From Coffea arabica (lineage: Eukaryota > Streptophyta > Magnoliopsida > Gentianales > Rubiaceae): 64,000 nucleotides of DNA. The stretch covers positions 1,466,501 through 1,530,500 of the forward strand of contig NC_092323.1 of assembly GCF_036785885.1 (NCBI RefSeq). Direction: 5' to 3'. The position numbers were made by a program, and so were the translations under genes. Under the pieces are notes generated by a model that was not told the DNA's origin, searched no databases, and saw nothing but the letters and a program-made list of their open reading frames with translations. Shown piece by piece: positions 50,573 to 61,230 of this stretch (positions are counted from its first letter, which is position 1; each line of letters opens with the position of its first letter).

Positions 50573-52664
50573 ATGGAGTCCAACAAGAAAAATACAAATC
50601 AAGAAGACAAAAAAGAAGAGGCGGAGGGGCTGCAGGAGGGTTCGGAAATAGAATATGTGAGCTACGGCGGAGAACATCACCTGCCGCTTATCATGAATCT
50701 TGTTGACCAAGAACTCAGTGAACCCTACTCCATCTTCACTTATCGCTACTTCGTCTATCTCTGGCCCCAACTCTCCTTTCTAGTTCGTATCGTTCTCTCT
50801 CTCCCTTTTATTTATTTTTCTCTGAAATATATAATGTTTTCCCTTCATCTCTCTACCGTTTCCTTATGTTAATCAATATGGATATTGTTACCCGTAATTA
50901 TCAAAGAGCCGGCAGCACAAACCTGGTAATTGGGTGCTTATAATTGGTTAGTAGGCCTTCCATGATGGTAAATGTGTGGGGACTGTGGTGTGCAAAATGG
51001 GAGAGCACCGGAATACTTTGAGAGGCTACATTGCTATGCTTGTTGTACTTAAGCCTTACAGGGGCAGAGGCATCGGTAAGCGCCCCCCCCCCTTTTTCTT
51101 TTTCTTTACTTCATCTTCTCTGCTCACCACCTGCAATTCTATGTTTCCCTCTCTTGCTGGAAACGCATTATTTGGCATGATCTAGAGTCTTTGGTTGATT
51201 CTCTTAACCGTTTGCATCTCTTACTTTGTTAAGTTGCTTGTCAGCAGTTTGGCCGTTCGTCTAATAAATGACTAAAGCACTTAAGAGTTCAGAGCTGCTA
51301 ATCATGAACACGTACAACTTCATGAACCCCAACTTTTCCAGCCTTCAGTTTTACTTACTCTCCTTACCATTCCCTTCCCGCCAAACCCCCTTTGCAGGTC
51401 CCTAAATCTGGGATGAACTGAACTTGATTTAGTTGCACCTTACATTTCATTGAGCTGTCACAAGCATATCTCAACTCCCTACTCCTGACCATTTTTAGTC
51501 AACGATAGAAATAGTATGGCACATCACTATTATCTGCTTAAAAGTTGCTTAGTGATGTGATTGGTTGCACATGTGAATCAGTGTTTTTATTCTGCTACTT
51601 CAATATCACTTGGAACAGCACCTTTTACTTGCCTGCAAAACTAAAGATACTTTCATATTGCAGCTACAGAGCTTGTTACTCGATCCATTAGAGTAATGAT
51701 GGATTCAGGGTGCGAAGAGGTATGTCACTGGTCCTGCTGCATTTGGAATTTGCTTTTTTTTTCTTTTTCTTTTTTTGCCTTCGCTAATGCATTATGGCTT
51801 TCTACTCTTCTTTGCAGCGCAAAGGAAATTGTATTGTTGGAAAATAAAAACAAAAGGGAACTGTAGGGAATATAACTGGGAGATCACTTTAGTAGTGGAA
51901 AACTTTCAGCTTCAGTCTGGGGATTCTCAGTAAATTCTCCCCAGCAAGTACAAAGCTTATGGTACCAGGAATGTATTAATCTAGCGATCCACCTTTTGGC
52001 GTCTTGGGAGGGAAAGGGGGTGATTTTTAGCTGCATGGTGCTTGTTAATCATGCCACTTATCAAACCTCTAGTATTTGACTGAGGCTAGATTAGTTGGGG
52101 CTCATGGTAACCTTTTATACTGCAATTAAAGAATCATAACCATACTCGACTCTGTCTTTGATTAATATACCCTTCTTTCGTTACTGCATGCTTTCCCTCA
52201 CGTACGCACATATATATACACACACACATTACACCAGTAGTTCTGATAGCTTTTGGCAACTACTAGCTTTGGATGGCACGAGGAAGTTGTCTTATTTATT
52301 CAATTGTTGAGCTTATCCCAAATAGAGAGAGAGAGAGAGAGAGAGGGAGAACTGTCATTGGTTTCCTGATATAATTTTCCTTTTTCTGTTTTTAAACGGA
52401 CTAATTGGTCATCTAGACATGGTTGTCAACACTATTGGATATGCAAAGCATCTTTGACAGGTTCCTTTTCTTTGTTGACTAGGAGGTTTCTTTGCTTTGT
52501 TGACTTGGTTTAGGACAAGTCAAGCATTGGATATATCTTGAACAGATGTCATGCACCCGTTTAGATTAGCAGCTGATCTGATATCAATGAAATATCTGTT
52601 TGCATTTTGGTTGTTGATTTTGGCAGAAAATGACCATTAGCATTTTGGGTGAAAAGTGGAAGAG

Positions 52665-52695
<31 letters not shown>

Positions 52696-53323
52696 GTGGC
52701 TAGAAATTTTTTAGAGTACTGGACAGAGTGATTCTAGTGTTCCTTTATGTCTGTTTTTCTTTTGGCTGGGCTAGGGTAAGGGGTGAAGAACTTCCATTTC
52801 ACAGGAAGTATTTAGTTTTAGAGGAAACTCCTAATGGCTTAATCATTGTTGTATGTTTCTAATTAGAGCCTAGGGCTTTTACATCTTTTGTAAATTTTTT
52901 CTTCCCCACCCCCCCCCCCCCCTCCTCTTCCTAAAAACCTAAAAAAAAAATTTTTTGGGCGTAGTGGTTGATTTATTTTGATGATTCCCAGAAACACATT
53001 TTTTTCCCCTGATTGATAACCTAGTATTTTTTACATGAATGGATGTGGCATTGCATTTGTGGCTCATACTTGCTCGCAATCTTTTGAAGGTGACCTTGGA
53101 AGCAGAAGTTACAAATAAAGGAGCACTGGCTCTATATGGCCGTCTTGGTTTCATCAGGGCAAAGAGGCTTTTCCGGTATTATTTGAACGGAGTTGATGCT
53201 TTCCGGCTCAAGCTGTTGTTTCCCCGGCCAGAGGCACACCAGCATCAGTCAATTATGAAACTGGGATTTGGGACCTACGAACTGGGTAGCGATCAACAAA
53301 ACGAGGAAACCTCTGCTGAATGA
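50573..53323 (+). CDS. NAA30: N-alpha-acetyltransferase 30, NatC catalytic subunit
   Basis: Four exons (50573-50782, 50955-51075, 51664-51719, 53090-53323) join in frame to give 206 residues. NAA30 (MAK3) acetylates the N-terminal Met of proteins starting Met-Leu, Met-Ile, Met-Phe and similar, in the NatC complex at the ribosome. The family signature starts at about residue 24 ([20 protein letters not shown]) and continues [20 protein letters not shown]. The acetyl-CoA loop RGRGIA is at 106-111, with [10 protein letters not shown] before it. The C-terminal half of the GNAT fold has [22 protein letters not shown]-type sequence, split by the last intron. The final exon ends with a polar tail. 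The third intron is 1.37 kb and contains a CA/TA run, a GA run and long homopolymers. Confidence 0.94.
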
Positions 53324-54602
53324 TAACTAGTGAACCTTTTTCAGTTTCTTTGTCTTTATGACCTTCCACTATTTTTATACTGCAAGCAAGTCAATTGATA
53401 GATCTCTGGAATATATAATTATAGGATTGTATTTGGCTGTTTTTGTCTTTGCGTACTGTAATCAAATGACCAGATTCATGGTTGTAAATGGTCCCTTATT
53501 ACGCTGTAAAGTGTCCAGAGTATCATACAATTCGGACTATGTCCCCTCATCTAAACTTAGATTGAATGAACTTCCTTGACAAGCAATCACCTATTCGATC
53601 ATTGGTGTGATGTGTGGACGGATGGTCTAGAAACGCTCGACCAAATGGTACAAGGCTCTTTTAGCTTCTTCTTCTTCTTCATTTTTTTTTAAAGTAAAAG
53701 CTTTTAGCTTCTTTATATGCTGCAAAGACTTGTATATATGGCTGTTTTGGGTTCAAAGGAGATTGTGCAGCAAAAGGGAAAAAGGAGAGGCCTCGCAAGT
53801 CAGAAACCAGCAAAGATCCATGATTGCTTTAGTTAAGATATTAGAGATGTTTTATATGACTATTTAAAAAATAGTACTATGCCACAAAAACCCATCTTCC
53901 TTTTAGTGCTCTTCATCTTGAACCAAAATTTGAAATTTTTCCCATGTTCATTCACAACCATATTCCATTGAGACCCTTTTTTCAAGTAACTGGATATTCC
54001 ATTGAGTATGTTGATTTTTCCCTAATGACTAAAAACTTTTATCTGTAAATACTACATACTCAATTACTGTTATTATGCTTGATCCCAATCAGTTTATCCT
54101 ACTACAAAATCCATCTTAAGCAATGACGAATTAAGTTGTCCGGTCAACAAGAGAGTCAAGACAACATACTCAATGGAGACATTAATCAGGTGATTACATG
54201 CTCAATGACATCTCTAGCGATTCCAAAGCTCTCACTTTTCTCTTTTGCCATAATAAGATTTGGGATCTTCCCTGAACTACAAAATAAGGTAAAAAAACTC
54301 TCATAATGGTTAAATAATATCCTGTCCTACGAATCAAGCACATTCTTCCATCGCGATTTCCTGGTTAAACTGAAAGAGGTCCCCGACTTCGTTATGCTCC
54401 GCTTAATTCTGTCGGGCCACTTAAATTCTTCTCTGCTCCAGAGTCATCATTTTCACCTAATGCACAATTTAAACTCACGCTCTTCATCTGTAAGGTCTTG
54501 CCCCAAGCCATTGGCGGGAGTGCCAAAAATCTACCAAAATAGTGCCAAGGCTTAAAAGCCAACAAGAAAAGAAACAAAGAAAGATGCACTATATAAAAAA
54601 CA
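53324..54602. other. NAA30 3' flank and intergenic DNA
   Basis: No further gene is recognised. The open frame at 54392-54589 on the minus strand is short and matches no family I know. Confidence 0.45.
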
Positions 54603-54700
54603 GTTTGGATAGGGGATTATTTGGAATAACACTGTAGCACTTTATGTGATGGATATAAGTGAAATAAAAAGATAGTTAAAAATATGTACATGATTCAAGC

Positions 54701-54771
<71 letters not shown>

Positions 54772-54795
54772 CAAATTATGGTAACCAAATGGCCC
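54603..54795. repeat. MITE of the TTTGTTTGGA family with a (TA)n expansion
   Basis: The stretch starts GTTTGGATAGGGGATTATTT, contains CACTGTAGCACTTTATGTGATG as in the copy at 9330, and ends with GTAACCAAATGG. A run of about 35 TA units (54703-54770) has grown in the middle. The target duplication was not identified. Confidence 0.65.
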
Positions 54796-55188
54796 CACTA
54801 GTGTAAACAGATTCAATCACTTGTGTTTCTATGTAGCTCAAACTTGAATCTTTAAAGTATTGGGCAGGCACATACGACTTGCAACACCTATAGACTGTAA
54901 ATTCTGCTCCAGTTCACCTACTTGGCCTGTAGTGAGTGCTTGCACGGCATTAAAAACAACACCAAAAGCATGTATATAATTGCTCAACTACACAACATGT
55001 AAGAAGAATAAGCAAGGACTTAATTTAGTTTGTTAGGTGCTGCTGTAGTTGCCATCCAAGAAGCTAAGGTTTCATTTGAAGTAGGACGATATACTGCCTC
55101 GTACAGTGATGCTGGTACCTGGTAAGACACTTGACCATAGGCTTTTAACATTTCTTTAGTGACAGAAGCAGCTTGACAAGCATATCCA
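54796..55188 (-). other. 3' end region of the DCD gene, with an open frame past its stop
   Basis: On the minus strand, just past the stop at 55189, another frame stays open from about 55200 to 55032. It reads [18 protein letters not shown], continues with SYQVPASLYEAVYRP and ends TTAAPNKLN. It looks like true protein sequence, so the DCD protein may continue here through an unseen splice or may have suffered a frameshift. Confidence 0.5.
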
Positions 55189-56629
55189 CTACCACATCTG
55201 ATTAGCAGCTGAATTTACCTGATAAAGGCTTTGAGAAGCCTCAGTTGTCCAGTAAGCAGCAGCTCCTGATGATGATGATGCATAAGCATTTCCATATGAA
55301 GGTCCAGAAACATGTGACGGAACTTGAGCATATGCTGGTACTGAAGCGTCAGTAGCTGAAATAGCATCAAACGGGAAAGCATATGTATCGTTCGCAATCA
55401 CAGAAATGTCATTTTCGCTACATGGGTGGTGAGCAGGCTGACTACAATGATAATTGCTTGGCTGTCCTGAACGATTAAGTATCCGTTTTACTACATATCG
55501 ATCATATGAAGCAGAAACTTCAGCTTCAGGCAATATATTTGAAAATGGTACTGGAATTGTCAGTATTGGACGAAACAATGACATCAGATTAGTCACCTGC
55601 AAAGCATTAATTGATAAGCGAGCAGTGGAAACAAATGCCCTAAAAAATAAAGGAAATAAACAATGTAAATACAACACCACCTGTTCATTACTCAGCTCTT
55701 GTTTGAATTTGGAACCTGCATTGTAGTTATCTTTAATAACATGCTTAAAGGCACTCTCAGGCAAAGGCAAGCAATCCTTGAATATCTCAAACCTTACCTA
55801 TTGAAAAACAAAACAAGTAGATAAGTCCATGGATTAAGAGGCCTACACAAACTTGATTAGAAATGAAAGCATAAACCAAACAAAACTGCCTTGAAAGGCG
55901 GCTAGATTTTAGATGAACTAATCCTGAAAAGGTTCAACTTGAAACGTTCAACACCTGGTTAATACAATAAATAAAGATCATGGGAAAGAGAACAACTAGT
56001 AGGTGCTTCCATTGAACCACAGGCGTTGGTCCAGTGACCAGGGGAGGGCTCTTAGAGTTCTACCCACTGTTAGGTTCAGGGTTTGAATCCTGGGCCTAGC
56101 AATTGGGGGGTGCAAAGGGTGTGGGGAGGGGTGGGAGATTACCAAAAAAAAATGTAGGTGCTCCCATTGAAGTCCTTGTTAAAAAATATCAGCAGACTAA
56201 GACGACAGGTAAAAGCTGCAGTCTTAGGACAAGTAGTTCTACAATCTCTTAAGTTTCAACATTTGAATGGATCTAGCCTGTGAAGCAAAAGGAATAGAAA
56301 GAAAGAAAACGATAAATTTGTACCTGTGCTAAAAATTTCCCTTGGAAAGCAGTTGGCTCAATTCCAAGTCCTCCATTAGAAGTTGCACAGTAAACACCAT
56401 AAAGAAGTTTCAACTCAAAGTCAAACAAGAACAACGTCATGCAGGGTCTGATTTTCTTAACAACATTCAATCTAGCTGCAGGAAGCCCGAAAACTCTATA
56501 CCTGTAGCAATCAGCTTTTGTTTTTCCATTGCACATGAATATATAGCCTGAAAGTTTATCCTTGCAAGCAAAATTTTCTACTCCATCAGAAGATGGAGCA
56601 AAAGCAACATTTGTAAAGGGGGAGGCCAT
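55189..56629 (-). CDS. DCD-domain protein (Development and Cell Death domain), 5' end uncertain
   Basis: Three exons (56629-56324, 55797-55681, 55596-55189) join in frame to give 276 residues from the first in-frame ATG. The DCD domain starts at [20 protein letters not shown] (about residue 28) and continues [20 protein letters not shown] and [17 protein letters not shown]. In plants, DCD proteins such as NRP1/B2 act in stress-linked programmed cell death; the role of this member is unknown. The C-terminus is rich in Ala, Ser, Tyr and Pro. The frame is open upstream of the ATG to about 56723, after a possible acceptor CTTCCCAG, so more N-terminal exons may exist; a candidate reading KESWKLVIYCSSGLENVDKL lies at about 57125-57008. 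The 84-bp second intron is itself open in frame. Confidence 0.75.
56017..56153 (+). mobile_element. tRNA-derived SINE in a DCD-gene intron
   Basis: The element has an A-box-like GGTCCAGTGACCAGGGG, a B-box-like GGTTTGAATCC and an A tail. It is flanked by an 18-bp direct repeat with one mismatch (GTAGGTGCTTCCATTGAA at 55999-56016; GTAGGTGCTCCCATTGAA at 56154-56171). It lies in the intron between 56323 and 55798, antisense to the host gene. Confidence 0.85.
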
Positions 56630-56725
56630 GGCACCACAAGCAGATGAGCATAAGCAGAAGTTTGACCAGCGCTGAGAAATATGTGTCGTTTTGGAAATAT
56701 CCAATGCAATATACTTCCTGGGAAG

Positions 56726-57865
56726 CCAGAGCTTCTAGTTAGTAACTAGATTAGTTGACTGAACCTCTTTTGCTTCAATCATTTGCCATTTCATGTACTG
56801 TTGTGAAATGAATAAGAAATTAGCTCTCAACGATTATGAAAAACAATATAACAGAGAAGCAGATCTAGAAGCAGCAAAGTTCCTGGAAGAGCTCATTGCA
56901 AGTACAAGACTCATAAAGCAATTAAAATGGGCCTGAAAGGAAGAAGACTATACACTTTAAATCAGAAACCAAGAGTTTAGACAAGAACTAAACCATAAAA
57001 GGCTAACCTTCTTCCCATCCCAACTTGTCATGCAGTGTATGTAGCTTATCAACATTTTCTAGCCCACTGGAACAGTAGATGACAAGCTTCCAGGATTCTT
57101 TTATACCATAAGTTCCAACATTGGGTAAAACCTTTGCGGACAACACGTATTTGCACAACAGTAGCTGTGGGAGCATGCAGACGTAGAAGTAATGATTGGG
57201 AAACTAGTATCAGAATTCAAAAGGAGTTAACAACCAAGGTTTCGGCCTTGGAGGAAACAAGCATCCTTAGTAAATGGAACTTCACATGCTTTCTGAACCA
57301 TCATTTGCCAACAGAGTAGAAGAAAGGTTTAAAGGCTAGGAGGGCTATTGAAGCTACCCCTGCTGGCTTACTCCCTCGTATAAAAGAGTATCAGATCAAA
57401 CCCCCAGATATAGTTCCTCCATTTCTGTGAGAGTTAAACGCAAAATCTAAAGTGGGAGAATTCAGAAGAGAGGGGCAAAATTGTTTATTGGACAAAAACT
57501 GCAAAGCATTGCCAGGATAAAGGCATATATTTTAAGCATTAGTCCATCAATGCTGAGAGAAACAAGAAAGATGAGGCGACATATTTTGCCTGCATGCAGA
57601 AGCTGAAAATTTTTTACACCGTGACTTCGAATTGAAAGGATCCACTGACTAGCAAATTTTTGGTACAGACAACAATTAGCATCCTGAGCTAATAGAACGA
57701 GATCTGAATGGGAAAGTAAGATGTGGTCACAGCATCTGTCTTGGAACGGAAGCACATACAAAGCTCATAAATCACACGCAGGCATTAACAGCATGCAGGA
57801 AGAAAGTTGCAGCAAAGCCAGTTGTATGCTGAGATTCATTAAAATGGAAAGACGAACAAATAAAT

Positions 57866-57898
<33 letters not shown>

Positions 57899-58633
57899 AA
57901 CACAAACTGCACAATAAGTTTAACTAGCTATTTGACTCCGGTGGTTACAAGTCTCGTGTTTCCTTTCTTTTATTTTATTGTAACTTCTCTACCACACCAC
58001 CACAGGAGCACTATTCTGATCTGCTTGTAATGGATGGAGTGAGGCCTATGGCTCATAAATTAACTCAACCCTAACCCGATAATTAACTTGAATGTAATAA
58101 GAAAAATGATCGATGTCTTCCAAGTCTTTCCAGATAAACGTGAATTTCACAATATCATACTTATATAATGCTGAGTTCGAAGACTGATGACTGTAGCTAT
58201 TGCTGCTATTCTTGTAGCAGTGAACTTAAATGATGATGCAGAAACTTGCTAATACTATTCTACTACTACACTAATTGGTACTCCTCAACTAATAATGGGA
58301 AAAACATGCTTCACTTTTGCAGTCTCGTGAAAGAAGGGAAAAAGTACAAAATAAAAAATAAAGATGGTGGGCAGCAGGGGTGGCTTTTGAAATGGAATTC
58401 TCACCTCACCAACTCGGTAATCAGCAGGCAGTTGTCCACCTCCGCCATCCGCCGCCGTCGGCCATTACCGCCACTCCTAGATGGAATTTTTCTTTTGATA
58501 CGCCAAAGAGGGAAAAAATAAATAAATAAATAAAAGGAGTGGGGTCGTCCGTGTCTCAGCAGCACGGCTCGTCTGGTGTGGTCCCGTAATTACCATTTCA
58601 TCCTTTCAATTTGTTCGGACATTTTGGCTTAGG
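56726..58633. other. Upstream region of the DCD gene, no certain gene
   Basis: Apart from the possible exon near 57008-57125, no protein is recognised. A (CA)n(TA)n microsatellite lies at 57866-57898. On the minus strand a GC-rich stretch at about 58395-58470 holds ATG-led frames (MAEVDNCLLITEL) ending at a donor-like GTGAGG, and may be a first exon and promoter. Confidence 0.4.
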
Positions 58634-59199
58634 GCGTGTTTGATAAAATTGAAACCTAAAAATTAAAATACAAAATTCGAAATTTAAATTCATTAAATTA
58701 TTGAATTATTAATTATAAAATTTAATATATTTGGATGCATATCATATTCAGTGATAAGTGAATAGTTTATTACTTAATTTTAGGAGCAAGTTTTATCTAG
58801 AAAATATAGTGCCACTTAATTAATTGAGCGAATTGCGCAAAATGTCACTAAACTATTTCAAAGTGCCGGTTCTGGTCACTAAACTTTTTTATTAGCGCGA
58901 AATGTCACTGAACTAGTAAATCTGTACCGTTTTGGTCACTCCGTGTATTTGTGCCGTCAGGAGAGACGGAAATCAACTTTTTGAGGGGCAAATTCGTCTG
59001 CACAGTCAAAAACCATTGTTGTCACGAGCATTTTTCCATGCTTCAACTGCCACCTTTACATCACGCATAATATTAAATAAAAACCAAAGTTCAATCAGTG
59101 TAATATTTCTTTAATTGACGCTGCCAAGTAGCGCTCATAATATTTCTTACTTTCGTAAGAAAATTTGGGAAACAGATAGGTGAGTGCTTGAACCCGGCA

Positions 59200-59590
59200 G
59201 GATCCTATTGCATCCGCCATCGACCCATTCTTCCACGTCCTCAAAATCCTTCCCTACTTCTTCCTCCGCCCTCCTCGTCTACGTCTAAAGCTCCCATCCT
59301 TCACTCTTCCATCCGCCATGACCATCTACGCCTTGATCCTCCTCACCTACTTCCTCGTCGTGTCAGGGCTCGTCTACGATGTCATCGTTGAACCTCCGGG
59401 CATCGGATCTACTCAGGATCCTCGTACCGGATCAGTTAGACCTGTTGTTTTCCTCCCGGGTCGGGTCAATGGGCAGTATATTATCGAAGGGCTCTCCTCT
59501 GGGTTCATGTTTGTTCTTGGCGGAACTGGGATTGTGCTTTTGGACTTGGCTTTGGACAAAAATCGGGCTAAAAGCGTCAAGGTTTCGTTT
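59200..59590 (+). pseudogene. Captured OSTC (oligosaccharyltransferase complex subunit) fragment
   Basis: The frame reads ASAIDPFFHVLKILPYFFLR, then MTIYALILLTYFLVVSGLVY, VEPPGIGSTQDP, VRPVVFLPGRVNGQYIIEGL and SGFMFVLGGTGIVLLDLALD, ending KSVKVSF. This is the plant OSTC/DC2 family, a small ER membrane subunit of the N-glycosylation oligosaccharyltransferase. The normal start codon position reads ATT, but an internal ATG at 59318 is available. The last helix and C-terminus are missing: at 59590 the sequence switches to the SPL fragment. The coding part is otherwise open, so the fused frame 59318-59710 could encode 130 residues if expressed. Confidence 0.93.
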
Positions 59591-59600
59591 GACTCAGGAT

Positions 59601-60145
59601 CCTGCTGGACCCACTGCATCAGGTCTAAACAACGGGCTTCCTTCACTACCAACCAGAGAAGCGTATTCCAAACTCAGTTCATTTGCTATTCTCTCTGGGA
59701 CATATCTTGATAGTAGCTCCACCAAAGGCCTGGAATTTCTTCTCACTGTTCTGTGAAGGAGACCCATCTCAAACATTGCAGACCTTAACAAATGCTGCTC
59801 TCTTGCACCTATATTACCATCAAGAAGAAGATCTAGGAGTTTCTTCACGACAGCACACCAACCATGGTCTGCTGAGAACTGTATAATCCACTTGAATCGT
59901 GTGAAAGCAAATGGATGAGAATTTTGATCTCAGTGCCCTAGTTTAGACTTCAACTGACTTCTATGGAGAAGCCAACCAAATTCATGTATAAAATCCATGG
60001 CCAATTTTCTACTTTCGGTTTTCACACCAAGACAATCTGTCTCAGGTAATTCCATTTCACTTTCAAGCATACGGATCTCAGAGCAAACATCCTTTTCAGC
60101 AACTATAAAAGGAAAAAAGCTGCTACTAAGGCCAAGATCTTCAAG
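59601..60145 (-). pseudogene. Captured fragment of a large SPL transcription factor (SPL1/SPL12-like)
   Basis: On the minus strand the sequence reads [79 protein letters not shown] and LFRPDAVGPAG. This is the conserved C-terminal region of long SBP-box (SPL1/SPL12/SPL14 type) proteins, upstream of the ankyrin repeats. The DNA-binding SBP domain is absent. There is a stop and frame change near 59925. An intron-like acceptor (CATCCAG) precedes the exon at 60145, with AT-rich DNA beyond, so the capture was from genomic DNA rather than from mRNA. Confidence 0.9.
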
Positions 60146-60543
60146 CTGGATGGTTAAAATATATCAAGAGTAAGGAAAACAAAGAGAATTGCACCCAAAT
60201 CATAAATTGGGAAAAAAGAATTTAAATTTTCTCACTATATTAAATAACCAACAGAAGAGACTGTGCAGACGAATTTGCCCCTCAAAAAGTTGATTTCCGT
60301 CTCTCCTGACAGCACAAATACACGGAGTGACCAAAACGGTACAGATTTACTAGTTCAGTGACATTTCGCGCTAATAAAAAAGTTTAGTGACCAGAACCGG
60401 CACTTTGAAATAGTTTAGTGACATTTCGCGCAATTCGCTCTAATTAATTTAGATATTCAATTTTTTGTTATCAAATAGTCTAAATATGTTAAAATTTGAA
60501 TCCATTAAATTTAAGTGTTGAATTGAATTATTAAACAAGGTTT

Positions 60544-61230
60544 TACTTTGGAAGCTTAGATAGAAAATAAAAAAAAATAAGGGAAACTTAAATTATGAGA
60601 GAATAGAAGAAAAGATAAGCGATTATTTATATTATTTGGCAGTTTTGAGAATTAGTGAAATGATTTTAGATATGAAAATCATTAAATATTTATTCAAAAC
60701 ATTTTTAAGAAAAAATAGGCATTTTAAAAAAATTTGACAAGCTTCCTCAAAATTTCTCTCCATTTTGGTCCAATTTAGGAGAAAAAGTTTTACCTACTAT
60801 TCATCATTTTGAATCTTCCCATTTCCTTTCTTTTCTTTCTTACTAAAAACTAAAAAACAAAGAAAAACTAAACATTCTCTCCTTTTTCTTTCTTTTCTAT
60901 CCAAATCCTCAACTCCCAAACAAAACCTTCTATTTTCCACTTTCTTCTGCTTAAGTTGAAGTTCCTTTAGTCCATCTCCGTCTTGACTATTGCAGTAATT
61001 TCATATGATAGTTGTACTACCTTTTTACCTCATTAGGGACTATTCATGGTTCTAGTTACCTCTAGTTGTGTTGTGGCCCATTTTCTTTCTTGCATAGGTT
61101 TTAAGTTCTTGTGTGACCCATTTCGATTGTTTTTCTCTACTTTTTAATTATCCTTTTCTAAAATTAAAATTGCTTTGTGTTTATTTATTTCCCATGTATG
61201 ACTGCCTATTAAATAGTAGTAAATACAAAT
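60544..61230. other. Intergenic DNA, no gene seen
   Basis: AT-rich, with pyrimidine-rich sequence at 60820-60960. No open frame is recognisable. Confidence 0.45.

Larger units (their letters stand above)
58826..60440. mobile_element. Pack-MULE with two captured host gene fragments
   Basis: Terminal inverted repeats of about 182 bp (58826-59007 and 60259-60440), beginning GAGCGAATTGCGC, are nearly identical. An exact 9-bp target duplication, TAATTAATT, flanks them (58817-58825 and 60441-60449). The interior carries an OSTC fragment on the plus strand and an SPL fragment on the minus strand, back to back, with no transposase. High end identity suggests a fairly recent insertion, younger than the MITE it split. 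Confidence 0.94.
58634..60543. repeat. AT-rich MITE of the TTTGATAAAATT family, split by a Pack-MULE
   Basis: The left arm (58634-58825) begins GGGCGTGTTTGATAAAATTG and the right arm (60441-60543) ends TTATTAAACAAGGTTTT, its inverted match. The interior words match the copy at 25912-26333 (TTAAATTATTGAATTATTAA, GTGATAAGTGAATAG, TTTTTTGTTATCAAATAG). Without the Pack-MULE and one copy of its target duplication it would be roughly 285 bp. Confidence 0.75.
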
